Assembly (NCBI GenBank): GCA_005281725.1
Contig: SSBO01000008.1
Location: forward strand, 4,693,964-4,757,963
Source: Wuchereria bancrofti
Taxonomy: Eukaryota > Nematoda > Chromadorea > Rhabditida > Onchocercidae
Direction: 5' to 3'
Length of the DNA: 64,000 nt
Position 1 is the first letter of the stretch. The number at the start of each line of letters is the position of its first letter. Below the pieces are notes generated by a model that did not search any database, had not been told where the DNA came from, and saw only the letters and a program-made list of their open reading frames with translations. Below are positions 29,855 through 41,103 of the stretch, piece by piece. Both the position numbers and the translations under genes were made by a program.

Positions 29855-30682
29855 CACAGAAATTATAATTACTTTTGCTGGAATTGTTGCGCCTTGTTAT
29901 TGTGGTATGTTGTATAAAGATCTCTACGTTTTGTCGTGCATTACTCTCTTCAGTGAAACTAATAATAATTATGGCGGAAATAATTTTTGCATAACTTCAC
30001 CCAGTTGTCTGGAGTTTAAATCAGTAATAACAGCTATCGAGCATTGAAATTGTTTGGTTGGAAAAAGATGATGACCTCTCGTTTGAATATATTGGTAATC
30101 CAAAGGCGGAATTTAGGAATGAACAAGGAAGTGACGCTTTATTATGTCACATATTCTAATAAAGTTGGATGAAGAAGTTTCCCACTGATATATGTATTCA
30201 TCGCAACGTGACACGGTCAAGTCACACATTTGACTTTTGTGTCTTAGCGCTTTCCTATCATTTTTTTGATGAACTGGATGAGTGAATAACGATTCCAATT
30301 ATTCCTCCTACTCGGGGATTCCGTCATCTTTTGCAACTAGAGTAATGGTTAGGGTAGAATCGAAGCAATAGCATGTAAGTTAATCACATGTAAATATTAA
30401 CATTAGGTTTCTACACTTTATGTAGGCAGGAATAATAAGAGTGGCGTGAATAAATAATAAATTTGTGAAAATGAGCAAAAATGAACAATTGAAAATACTC
30501 TAGGGGAAATATCTGCATGCAAGTAAATGATAGGATGGAATTATATTTCACATGTGGTAACTAATAATAATGAGGAAAAGGTCATATTTATTACTAGCAA
30601 TTAATTCAAAGAAGAAAAACACGTAACACGTACCAGAATTCTTATTTAAGTAATTATATAAATTAAAAAGGAAAAAAAAGGA
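29855..30682. other. NHP2 3' flank, no gene seen
   Basis: The short open frames here lack splice sites and protein-like composition. I take the region as 3' UTR and intergenic DNA. Confidence 0.5.
30158..30163 (+). terminator. Possible poly(A) signal of NHP2
   Basis: AATAAA lies about 300 bp after the NHP2 stop codon. It is the first such hexamer I noticed downstream. Confidence 0.4.
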
Positions 30683-32184
30683 AATGCAGAGAATGAAAAT
30701 TTCCTGTAATTTCTTCAGTAATTATATATTGGGAATTACATAGTTTAATTCTTAATTAAATGGATGAAATCGATCAAAAAGAATATTGACTTACGGAGGA
30801 AGTATGTTTTTCACAATGTTTTTCCTTTTTTTTCCATTTCGTATAACACCATCATCACTGGTAAAAGGCTTATAATTTCTTTCAAAAAGAAAAAAAATTC
30901 ACAACTTATATAAAGTGAAAATTCGTGAATCAAAAAAAAGTTCTGATGGTGCTTGTTAAACATTACATTCAAAATAGCAGCAGACCTGTAAAAGTTCATT
31001 TTACCATCACAAAAAGTTAACAGGAAAAAAAAATAGAAAATTGAAAATCGAAGAAAAGAAATTGGCGAGATTACTTGTATTGTAAGCGATTGGTTACAAT
31101 TTATTTCGTCTTCATCGCATTTTCTTTTTTTTTTTTTTTTAATTTTATTTTTGACAAAATCACTGTTAAGCAACTGCATTAATATTAAACAAATCTTATT
31201 AAACTGTATACACAAAAGCAATGCAACAACAACAAAAAAACAACTTATATTATTCAAATGATAACACAATTATCGTATAATCACAATTCGTTCTTTAATA
31301 ATAGTAATGCGCAACGGCTAAAAAAGTTACAGCGTCCAACGAAAATTTAATTTTCTCGAAAAAACTTTTTCTACCAATCAGCCATATTAATTCGAAAGCA
31401 CTTTAAGACTACGAGGGAATTATATGGCTCAATTCTGTCAGATAAAACTACTAAGGAGAACATTTCGAAAGCATCGAAAAACTGGATGATTGGTAGAAAA
31501 AGTTTTTTCGAGAAAATTAAATTTTCGTTGGACGCTGTAACTTTTTTAGCCGTTGCGCATTACTATTATTAAAGAACGAATTGTGATTATACGATAATTG
31601 TGTTATCATTTGAATAATATAAGTTGTTTTTTTGTTGTTGTTGCATTGCTTTTGTGTATACAGTTTAATAAGATTTGTTTAATATTAATGCAGTTGCTTA
31701 ACAGTGATTTTGTCAAAAATAAAATTAAAAAAAAAAAAAAAAGAAAATGCGATGAAGACGAAATAAATTGTAACCAATCGCTTACAATACAAGTAATCTC
31801 GCCAATTTCTTTTCTTCGATTTTCAATTTTCTATTTTTTTTTCCTGTTAACTTTTTGTGATGGTAAAATGAACTTTTACAGGTCTGCTGCTATTTTGAAT
31901 GTAATGTTTAACAAGCACCATCAGAACTTTTTTTTGATTCACGAATTTTCACTTTATATAAGTTGTGAATTTTTTTTCTTTTTGAAAGAAATTATAAGCC
32001 TTTTACCAGTGATGATGGTGTTATACGAAATGGAAAAAAAAGGAAAAACATTGTGAAAAACATACTTCCTCCGTAAGTCAATATTCTTTTTGATCGATTT
32101 CATCCATTTAATTAAGAATTAAACTATGTAATTCCCAATATATAATTACTGAAGAAATTACAGGAAATTTTCATTCTCTGCATT
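30683..32184. repeat. 698-bp inverted repeat with 106-bp spacer
   Basis: Bases 30683-31380 and 31487-32184 appear to be exact reverse complements (paired positions sum to 62867 throughout). The 106-bp spacer is 31381-31486. The right arm ends exactly at the N at 32185. The mirrored 152-codon open frames in the arms are AT-rich noise. I see no terminal repeats or target-site duplications. A fold-back assembly or amplification chimera is the likeliest cause. Confidence 0.85.
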
Positions 32185-32185
32185 N

Positions 32186-32540
32186 TTTTTTTTTAATTTT
32201 ATTTTTGACAAAATCACTGTTAAGCAACTGCATTAATATTAAACAAATCTTATTAAACTGTATACACAAAAGCAATGCAACAACAACAAAAAAACAACTT
32301 ATATTATTCAAATGATAACACAATTATCGTATAATCACAATTCGTTCTTTAATAATAGTAATGCGCAACGGCTAAAAAAGTTACAGCGTCCAACGAAAAT
32401 TTAATTTTCTCGAAAAAACTTTTTCTACCAATCATCCAGTTTTTCGATGCTTTCGAAATGTTCTCCTTAGTAGTTTTATCTGACAGAATTGAGCCATATA
32501 ATTCCCTCGTAGTCTTAAAGTGCTTTCGAATTAATATGGC
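32186..32540. repeat. Third partial copy of the arm plus the inverted spacer
   Basis: 32186-32434 repeats 31132-31380 in direct orientation. 32435-32540 is the reverse complement of the spacer 31381-31486. After 32540 new sequence begins. This is what a simple single-copy locus would look like, with the palindrome on the left of the N made by folding back. Confidence 0.85.
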
Positions 32541-32962
32541 GTTTTTTAATTATCAGTTAAATTTTTTGAAAGAGTTAAATTTTTTGGAAGAATCCCTAAA
32601 AATTCCGATTGTTCTAAAATTCTAAAAAAGTTTATTAAAAAAAGTTTATTAATGCCAGCTGATTACATATATATATATATATAATATTTCCAACGCATTT
32701 CGAAAACATCTGAAAAACTGAATTTTTCAGAGAGCATAAAAAACTTTCTGCGGACGCTTAAACCCGCCTGTTACAGCAATTATTTCTGAAATGCGTAGAA
32801 AACGCCACTCCCAATTTCACAGCAACACTCGATATCGCGCGTCAAAGCTACAGCTTTTATATAAAAAATGGTTCGAATAATTTGAGAGTAGATCCATGAT
32901 ATTTCTGTTGGTTAAGTATAATTTCCTGTTTCTGGAAAGCAATAGTACAGCAGATGCCACAT
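32541..32962. other. 3' flank of the minus-strand repeat-protein gene
   Basis: No gene seen. Two AATAAA signals on the minus strand (TTTATT at 32631 and 32645) lie about 320 bp beyond the distal stop codon at 32963 and could serve that transcript end. Confidence 0.45.
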
Positions 32963-33054
32963 TTATAACATCGTACATAGATTACGAATACGTTGTCTTG
33001 CACGACGCAATGGCGCTGAACGGCATGGACGGGAATGCTCACCAGGTGGTAAAT
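32963..33054 (-). CDS. Alternative distal last exon of the repeat-protein gene
   Basis: On the minus strand, after the acceptor GCGGTTGCAG, the frame starting with two bases (AT) reads LPPGEHSRPCRSAPLRRARQ and ends RIRNLCTML then TAA. The first two bases complete the same codon (G + AT) as the proximal last exon 33706-33824, so both can follow the exon 33871-33991 in frame. Local GC content is well above the surroundings. Both strands are open here, but only the minus reading has splice and phase support. It could instead belong to another transcript. Confidence 0.5.
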
Positions 33055-33705
33055 CTGCAACCGCTAATTTTTCCTTGTTGGTCAGTGAATGCAGGAACAT
33101 AAATTTAAACTATGCTAACGCATGCAATTACATAAGATAATTAAATGCATTAATTTAACAATCAGAAAATACGATAACCTTATCATAAAAAAATGTGAAA
33201 TCAGGTTAAAAATTTAATATACATCGCAAATTTTATCATATCATTTAATGCGCTGTTTTCTTTTTTTTTTTTTTTTGATTTAACATTTTGATTTAATTAA
33301 CATATACTGAATTTTATTAAATGCTGATATAATAATGCTTAAATATTACGTGCTCATGTGAAAAAAACACGTGAAATTTCGAAAAACATTTGATCAAATG
33401 AATACTTTTGTACTATTACACTATGAAATGATTTTTTTCGAAAATACCTTACTGATATGAAAAATATTTTACTTACTGTATAGACAAAAATAATAAGCCC
33501 AAATAAAAAAATAAATTGTAATATTAAAAAACTATTTTGATTTTAATTGGATATGAAATAATCCTAAAAATTTCGAAGTGAAAAAAAGTGAAATTAATTA
33601 GATGCAAAATAATGCTGAATGTTTTATACACATAAATTATTTTGAAGTTTTTGAAAGAAAAATCCACTCGAAATTTTAAAAAAAAAATAAACTGCAATAC
33701 TAGTA

Positions 33706-36700
33706 TTACAGTTGACGCAATAAATTCATATTGTCGTATCCCTTTTGTACATATAAAATATTTTGAAGTTCGGGATATTTTGCATAATTGATTGTGATCT
33801 TTTCCCAGATATCATATACCGCATCTTTGACAAGAGATCAGGAAAAAAAGTAGGAAAAATCGATACTAACCTTGTGTTTCTATTTTTGGTGCTGGCAATA
33901 TCGATGCGCACGAACATTCATCAGCTCCATCTTCTATCATTGGTAAATCGTTTATCAGTGAAATAATAGGTATTTCTTCAAGGTTAGATTTCTGATAGTG
34001 CAAAGCTTCTTGTTTGGTACCTTAAATGAGCAAACATTTCAAGATCATGAATCCTGAATTAGAGAATTCGTTATCGGTTTTGAAATTAACAATGAAAATA
34101 TATCAAACAGTCATACTATTAATAATAAGATTAAATGATGAATTATGCTAGCGTCAGTGTTTTACAAAAAATTTAGTGATGAAAAAATGATTCCAATTTT
34201 TATTTAAACTAACAAAATTCATTGAATTAAACCTTACGTCTCACGTACTGGTCGTCGTATGGAGAATGACCATTTTGATCTATAACTGAAAATTTTCGCG
34301 AACCTTCTACGGTCCATTCATTACGTTCTCCTGTCCAATACTCATAACGTGGTGGAGTTGAGGGACGTGGCAGATCATAGCGAACCGGATTACGTTGTAT
34401 CTGCAGCAGCAATAACAGTAGTCAAAAATGAATTATTAATTTGTTGAGCAATAACAGTAATATTTCTTACCAATTAGAATTTACGGAATAATCGTGCATT
34501 TCAATTTAATTTTCTTTTTTAGAGCAAAGTGACTTATGTAAAAAAACAAAATTATGTCAACTGATTTCAAAAACTAACTTTTGTTTCAGTACTGGTATAA
34601 TAGGTAGAGGGTAAAGATGAGGTTTCATATCGAGCACGCTGCATACGTAAATCACCTCCGACTGCAACCCCAGCATATGTTCGAGGCAATGTACTGCTCT
34701 CAAAAATAGCTCTGTCCTGATGGTCATAAGCCGAAACTTCGGGGGGTGGTGGCGGTGGTCGGTACTGACGTCGATATGTTGCAAGATGAGAAGATGAAGT
34801 TGGATGTGGTCGGCGACGTTCAATAGAGATGCGTTTTTTGTAAGAGATAGATGTTGTCTCACTGACTGTTGTCCAGTGTAGGTTAGCTGTTGGAGAGACC
34901 TTGCGTGTTCTTATTTTAGTGGGACATACTGAAAAATCTCGAGCGCTCTGTCGAATGTCAACTGATTCTAGCGGTTGGGTCTCGAACATATTACGCTCCT
35001 CCCAACTAGCATCCGAAGCTAAGTCGATGCCGATATCGGCGCTAAGTTCACGGCATGGCTTTGATTGACGTTCAGAACGTCGTCCGATCCAGTAGTCTAC
35101 TTCACGAGTTTTGCGATGATAATCTAAATCATGTGGCACTGACACCATTTCGGAACGTCTGATATCTGGAATTTCATCATAGCGCCTGCTTTTGGACAAT
35201 TCCGGAACCTTGGGGACAGGATGTGCAATACCTACCGGTAATGCCCGCCCACTTGCACTTCTGCTACTGATGGATATATCAAAGTTAGTTAATTTCTGCT
35301 CCGACTTTGAAAACGCGGTGGGTGGTTCCAACGGACGACGTATTAAGCATTCACTACCAGCATGAGTAGATACAGAAGGAGAAGCCAGAGGCTTCACATT
35401 ATCAGACTGAAGCACGCTTCCATGAAAATAGCTATCCTTGAACGACGGATAAAGTAGAGATTCAAACTTAGCATCGGATACTTCATCCCGCTGACTGAAA
35501 AAGTGGAGAGGTGTTTCATCAGGCATAATATCTGATCGACCAGAATGATAAACATTCACAAACTGTTGTAAAGGAAGACACTCAACATCACGCGACAAAG
35601 GTAGATGAGATAAAGGACCGACGCACGTTTCCAAAATAGGGTAATCAGAAAGGACTACTTTCCTTCCCGAAAAAACTGATATCGCATCAGCAGGAACAAA
35701 ATCATCCCTTCTCTGTTGAATGTGCGTCTCTTCATTTTCAACAGTTGCAAACTTATCCGGACGACCGCTGTGATAGACAGTAACCAAACGTTCGATTGGT
35801 TCACTTTTCACATCGGGTATTCGAGAAGTTGAATCAATTGGACCTTCATAGGCTTCCATAACAGGGTAGTCCAGGTATGTCTCGCCCTTTTTGAAGAGTC
35901 CGGTTATTATTTTGGCAGCAACAACTGGCTTCTCTTCCATAGGTACCTCTGTAATTTGGGTTGGTAGCAGTTCATCGGATCGTCCACTGTGATACACTCT
36001 AACATATTGTTGCAGTGGTTCGCCTTCTACATCTGATGCTAGGCTTGTTGAAGCCAATGGTCCATCATATGGGCCAGATGTTGGATAATCCAAATGAGCA
36101 GGACCCCTTTTGAAAAGACCGGTAATTTTTGCACCAACTGCTTGAGCAATATCTGTGAAAACTTCACCCACATCCATGGTAGGTTTCTTTTCTTCACTCG
36201 GTACAAATTCATCTGAACGACCGCTGTGATAGACAGTAACCAAATGTTCGATTGGTTCACTTTTCACATCGGGTATCCGAGAAGTTGAATCAATTGGACC
36301 TTCATAGGCTTCCATAACAGGGTAGTCCAGGTATGTCTCGCCCTTTTTGAAGAGTCCGGTTATTATTTTGGCAGCAACAACTGGCTTCTCTTCCATAGGT
36401 ACCTCTGTAATTTGGGTTGGTAGCAGTTCATCGGATCGTCCACTGTGATACACTCTAACATATTGTTGCAGTGGTTCGCCTTCTACATCTGATGCTAGGC
36501 TTGTTGAAGCCAATGGTCCATCATATGGGCCAGATGTTGGATAATCCAAATGAGCAGGACCCCTTTTGAAAAGACCGGTAATTTTTGCACCAACTGCTTG
36601 AGCAATATCTGTGAAAACTTCACCCACATCCATGGTAGGTTTCTTTTCTTCACTCGGTACAAATTCATCTGAACGACCGCTGTGATAGACAGTAACCAAA

Positions 36701-39700
36701 CGTTCGATTGGTTCACTTTTCACATCGGGTATCCGAGAAGTTGAATCAATTGGACCTTCATAGGCTTCCATAACAGGGTAGTCCAGATATGTCTCGCCCT
36801 TTTTGAAGAGTCCGGTTATTATTTTGGCAGCAACTACTGGCTTCTCTTCCATAGGTACCTCTGTAATTTGGGTTGGTAGCACTTCATCGGATCGTCCACT
36901 GTGATACACGCTAACATATTGTTGCAGTGGTTCGCCTTCTACATCTGATGCTAGGCTTGTTGAAGCCAATGGTCCATCATATGGGCCAGATGTTGGATAA
37001 TCCAAATGAGCAGGACCCCTTTTGAAAAGACCGGTAATTTTTGCACCAAGTGCTTGAGCAGTATCTGTGAAAACTTCACCCACATCCATGATAGGTTTCT
37101 TTTCTTTACTCGGTACAAATTCATCTGAACGACCGCCGTGATAGACAGTAACCAAATGTTCGATTGGTTCACTTTTCACATCGGGTATCCGAGAAGTTGA
37201 ATCAATTGGACCTTCATAGGCTTCCATAACAGGGTAGTCCAGATATGTCTCGCCCTTTTTGAAGAGTCCGGTTATTATTTTGGCAGCAACTACTGGCTTC
37301 TCTTCCATAGGTACCTCTGTAATTTGGGTTGGTAGCACTTCATCGGATCGTCCACTGTGATACACGCTAACATATTGTTGCAGTGGTTCGCCTTCTACAT
37401 CTGATGCTAGGCTTGTTGAAGCCAATGGTCCATCATATGGGCCAGATGTTGGATAATCCAAATACAGGGTAGTCCAGGTATGTCTCGCCCTTTTTGAAGA
37501 GTCCGGTTATTATTTTGGCAGCAACAACTGGCTTCTCTTCCATAGGTACCTCTGTAATTTGGGTTGGTAGCAGTTCATCGGATCGTCCACTGTGATACAC
37601 TCTAACATATTGTTGCAGTGGTTCGCCTTCTACATCTGATGCTAGGCTTGTTGAAGCCAATGGTCCATCATATGGGCCAGATGTTGGATAATCCAAATGA
37701 GCAGGACCCCTTTTGAAAAGACCGGTAATTTTTGCACCAACTGCTTGAGCAATATCTGTGAAAACTTCACCCACATCCATGGTAGGTTTCTTTTCTTCAC
37801 TCGGTACAAATTCATCTGAACGACCGCTGTGATAGACAGTAACCAAACGTTCGATTGGTTCACTTTTCACATCGGGTATCCGAGAAGTTGAATCAATTGG
37901 ACCTTCATAGGCTTCCATAACAGGGTAGTCCAGATATGTCTCGCCCTTTTTGAAGAGTCCGGTTATTATTTTGGCAGCAACTACTGGCTTCTCTTCCATA
38001 GGTACCTCTGTAATTTGGGTTGGTAGCACTTCATCGGATCGTCCACTGTGATACACGCTAACATATTGTTGCAGTGGTTCGCCTTCTACATCTGATGCTA
38101 GGCTTGTTGAAGCCAATGGTCCATCATATGGGCCAGATGTTGGATAATCCAAATGAGCAGGACCCCTTTTGAAAAGACCGGTAATTTTTGCACCAAGTGC
38201 TTGAGCAGTATCTGTGAAAACTTCACCCACATCCATGATAGGTTTCTTTTCTTTACTCGGTACAAATTCATCTGAACGACCGCCGTGATAGACAGTAACC
38301 AAATGTTCGATTGGTTCACTTTTCACATCGGGTATCCGAGAAGTTGAATCAATTGGACCTTCATAGGCTTCCATAACAGGGTAGTCCAGATATGTCTCGC
38401 CCTTTTTGAAGAGTCCGGTTATTATTTTGGCAGCAACTACTGGCTTCTCTTCCATAGGTACCTCTGTAATTTGGGTTGGTAGCACTTCATCGGATCGTCC
38501 ACTGTGATACACGCTAACATATTGTTGCAGTGGTTCGCCTTCTACATCTGATGCTAGGCTTGTTGAAGCCAATGGTCCATCATATGGGCCAGATGTTGGA
38601 TAATCCAAATTCCATCATATGGGCCAGATGTTGGATAATCCAGATGAGCAGGACCTCTTTTGAAAAGACCGGTAATTTTTGCACCAAGTGCTTGAGCAGC
38701 ATCTGTGAAAACTTCACCCACATCCACGGTAGGTTTCTTTTCTTCACTCGGTATAAATTCATCTGAACGGCCACTGTGATAGACAGTAACCAAATGTTCG
38801 ATTGGTTCCTTTCCCACATCGGGTATCCGATAAGTTGAATCAATTGGACCTTCATAGGGTTCCACGACAGGGTAGTCCAGGTATGTCTCGCCTTTTTTGA
38901 AAGGTCCGATGACTACCTTGGCAGTAATAGTCGATTTGGTTTTTTTGGTGTCTTCAGTTGTTTTCACACCTTTTCTCTTTGCCTTGGTTTGATCCAGCTC
39001 GTCTTCCACTTTGCACTCATTAAACTGTTGCCCTTGTTTTTTTGCTTTCTGTAATGTTTCTGATTTGCTTTCCTGATGGCTCCATGAATAATCGTCTGCT
39101 TCTATTCGAAATGGGTCGGAGAAGCGAACTGTATAAGTCGATTTCAATCTTCTTGGAGACTCTATTTGCCACGGTATACTTTGTGTTTCTTGCTGAACAT
39201 GCCCCGTTTTTGCGTCGGTATATACTGTGTGCTCCCCATCAATAGATGCTGTTTTATATGCTCCGGAAAGTTTAGCAACTACAGTTGAAATTTCTCTACT
39301 TATTCTTCCTTCCTCAGGATTTCCTGGTGATACTCCATTGTGATATACAGCCACGTACCGGTGGATTGGTTCTTGATTTATTTCACTACTCCGACTAGTA
39401 GATGCAACAGTCCCTTCAAAAGCGTCATGGTCGTCATGCCTATCCGTGTATCCTTCTCCTTTATTTAGTCCATCAATTTTTGCATCCGATACTTTTTCTA
39501 TGCTTGGTTTTTGACTGGATGGTAGGTCAATATCGATCATCTTGATTACGTAATCTGCTGTATCAGCTGTTCGGGTGGGTGAATCCTTCTTGCCTACCAC
39601 TACGTAAAGGTGCTCTTTTTCTTTCATAGATGATCCTGCCAAATCTTCGAAATCGATAACTTCATAGTCTAACGGAAAATCCAACGTTATTTGTGTATTT

Positions 39701-41094
39701 CCTCGTACCGTTTTCTCTTCTGTTTCAACTTTTAATTCTTCCTCAGTATCGTCGATTTCAATAACGCTATATGTTGTTGTTGTTGTCGTTGTCATCATCG
39801 TCCTTACTTCTTTCGTTTCCGTCGTTTTCGGCACAATATATAAACCCGTATAAAGTGGGGTTCCATTAGCGGTTATACCGCTAATGACTGGTATACTATG
39901 AGATTCGCTTGTTATTGTTGTTGTTGCAAAATACCTTTCACTTCGGCCTACAAACCGTATCAGTAATATTTGGTTAAATTAATATGAAACATTTTCGAAA
40001 ATGGATGGTTTCTATCGTCAACCAATTTTCTTTTTCTTATAGTCAGCTAATAATTTATGCGCTTCTAAATATTCCGGAATTTCTTTACTATTTTAAAATG
40101 TATTCCATTCTAAAAATTCTAATCTGTGTTTTAAAATATATCTCATACTAAAAAACTGTATGTTCCCTACGTGCCTACTGATAATTTGCATTCTACATCA
40201 TTTATTTACATCAACAAAAAAAACAAAAATCCTACCTCTCTTTTATAATTTATTTTAATAGACAGGAACTGTTATGCTAGCATATATAAGTTTGCAATGT
40301 TAACCTATTGGCGTTAAGACGTCCACAGGTGTATCAAAATTGAGTGGCACTGGGATCATTTGTACACGTTCCGTAGTAGTTACTGTCCGTGAACTAAATG
40401 ACTGCGTTGATCCGGTTTCATCGTCTCGCCGCGGTGAAAGCTCGGTACGCTGTCGACGAGTTACGGACCAAATTGGGCTATGTACACTTTCACCTCAAGT
40501 TTGGTAGTCATAGAAAATGGAAGGGAAATGATAAAAGTTTATTAACAAAGTAAAGGTAATTTACCTGTTATCAATACTAAATATAGAATTACAGCAGTTC
40601 ACTCCTTTTCTTTAATTAAATTTCTTGCACGCAACGGCAAAGTTAGACAGTAAAAAAAAGATGAAATAAGATGGAATTCTGGCATAAATTGGAATTATTC
40701 GTCAGTAAAATATAAGTTAATTTATAAATATCACTAAACTGGTAGTGAAATGAAATATGGCAATGTAAATAGATGAAAATTTTTAAATAAACATTCAAAT
40801 TAACTGTGCATCAAAAAATCTGTTCCACTTAAAACCAAAGTAAATTCATGCAAAACGATATCAAATAATATGTAGGACGGATGAATATATCAGTTGAAAA
40901 CAGCAAAAAATTATCACTGATTAAAGTTCATAATCTCATTTCTTTAAGAAGTTCGTTCTCAAAAATTGTTACAATCAAAGGATCAACATGAAGTATACGA
41001 CTATTAATCCTACTTAATTCTAGCTATAAAAAAAGGAGCAAAAAGAAATAATACCTGAGCTTTGTGGAATCTTCGACTTTTTGTCTTTAGGCAT
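33706..41094 (-). CDS. Large tandem-repeat protein of unknown function
   Basis: Minus-strand exons: 41055-41094 (ATG at 41094), 40305-40493, 34579-39947, 34245-34400, 33871-33991, 33706-33824, with matching phases at every junction. The first exon follows an acceptor suitable for trans-splicing. The centre consists of tandem 152-residue units, each of two related half-units: AKI-GLFK-G, DYP----Y-GP--STS, EPI---V-VYHSGRSDE. Diverged half-units flank the array (VAVYHNG upstream, VNVYHSGRSD downstream). A Thr run, acidic stretches and a Pro/Tyr/Arg-rich tail suggest an extended, cytoskeletal- or scaffold-like protein; I do not recognise the family and no signal peptide or membrane segment is visible. 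Exon 34579-39947 is broken at 37463/37464 and 38610/38611 by out-of-frame duplications, probably misassembly; without them about 1395 codons stay open. The 34245 exon could also read through to a stop at 34227. Confidence 0.8.
36317..38610. repeat. Exact 1147-bp tandem duplication inside the giant exon
   Basis: 36317-37463 is repeated as 37464-38610. The length is 2 x 456 + 235 bp and is not a multiple of three, so the copy is out of register with the repeat unit and shifts the frame. This is typical of a misassembled tandem array. Confidence 0.85.
38576..38645. repeat. 35-bp tandem duplication
   Basis: 38576-38610 and 38611-38645 match at 34 of 35 bases. It abuts the 1147-bp duplication. 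The two length changes (1147 + 35 = 1182 = 3 x 394) cancel in frame, so only the stretch between the junctions is out of frame. Confidence 0.85.
40565..40576 (-). other. Possible 12-nt microexon of the repeat-protein gene
   Basis: On the minus strand, ATATTTAG, then TATTGATAACAG, then GTAAAT gives a 12-base exon with good acceptor and donor. It keeps the phase between exons 41055-41094 and 40305-40493 and would add V-L-I-T. Optional use is inferred. Confidence 0.3.
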
Positions 41095-41103
41095 GAATCC
41101 TCT

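Larger units (their letters stand above)
35770..38920 (-). repeat. 456-bp (152-residue) coding tandem repeats
   Basis: Units recur every 456 bp: for instance the same codon stretch starts at 36260, 36716 and 37172 on the minus strand, and again at 37863 and 38319 in the duplicated part. Neighbouring copies differ at only a few bases (for example HLVTVYHSG / RLVTVYHSG, SEEKKPT / SKEKKPI), which indicates recent homogenisation. Confidence 0.9.

Noticed and set aside
30811..32056. Two mirrored 152-codon open frames
   Set aside because: They are the same AT-rich sequence in the two arms of the inverted repeat, with poly-Lys and poly-Phe and no splice or family support.
30683..32184. Foldback transposon
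   Set aside because: No target-site duplication, no transposase and no terminal motif. The third partial copy with an inverted spacer is better explained by a chimera.
32896..33102. Plus-strand open frame across a GC-rich patch
   Set aside because: The minus strand has an acceptor and exact phase match to the repeat-protein gene, so the plus reading is taken as a shadow.
33763..33966. Plus-strand open frame with a CCCAG acceptor-like site
   Set aside because: Two minus-strand exons with a 46-nt intron and a stop codon explain the same bases better.
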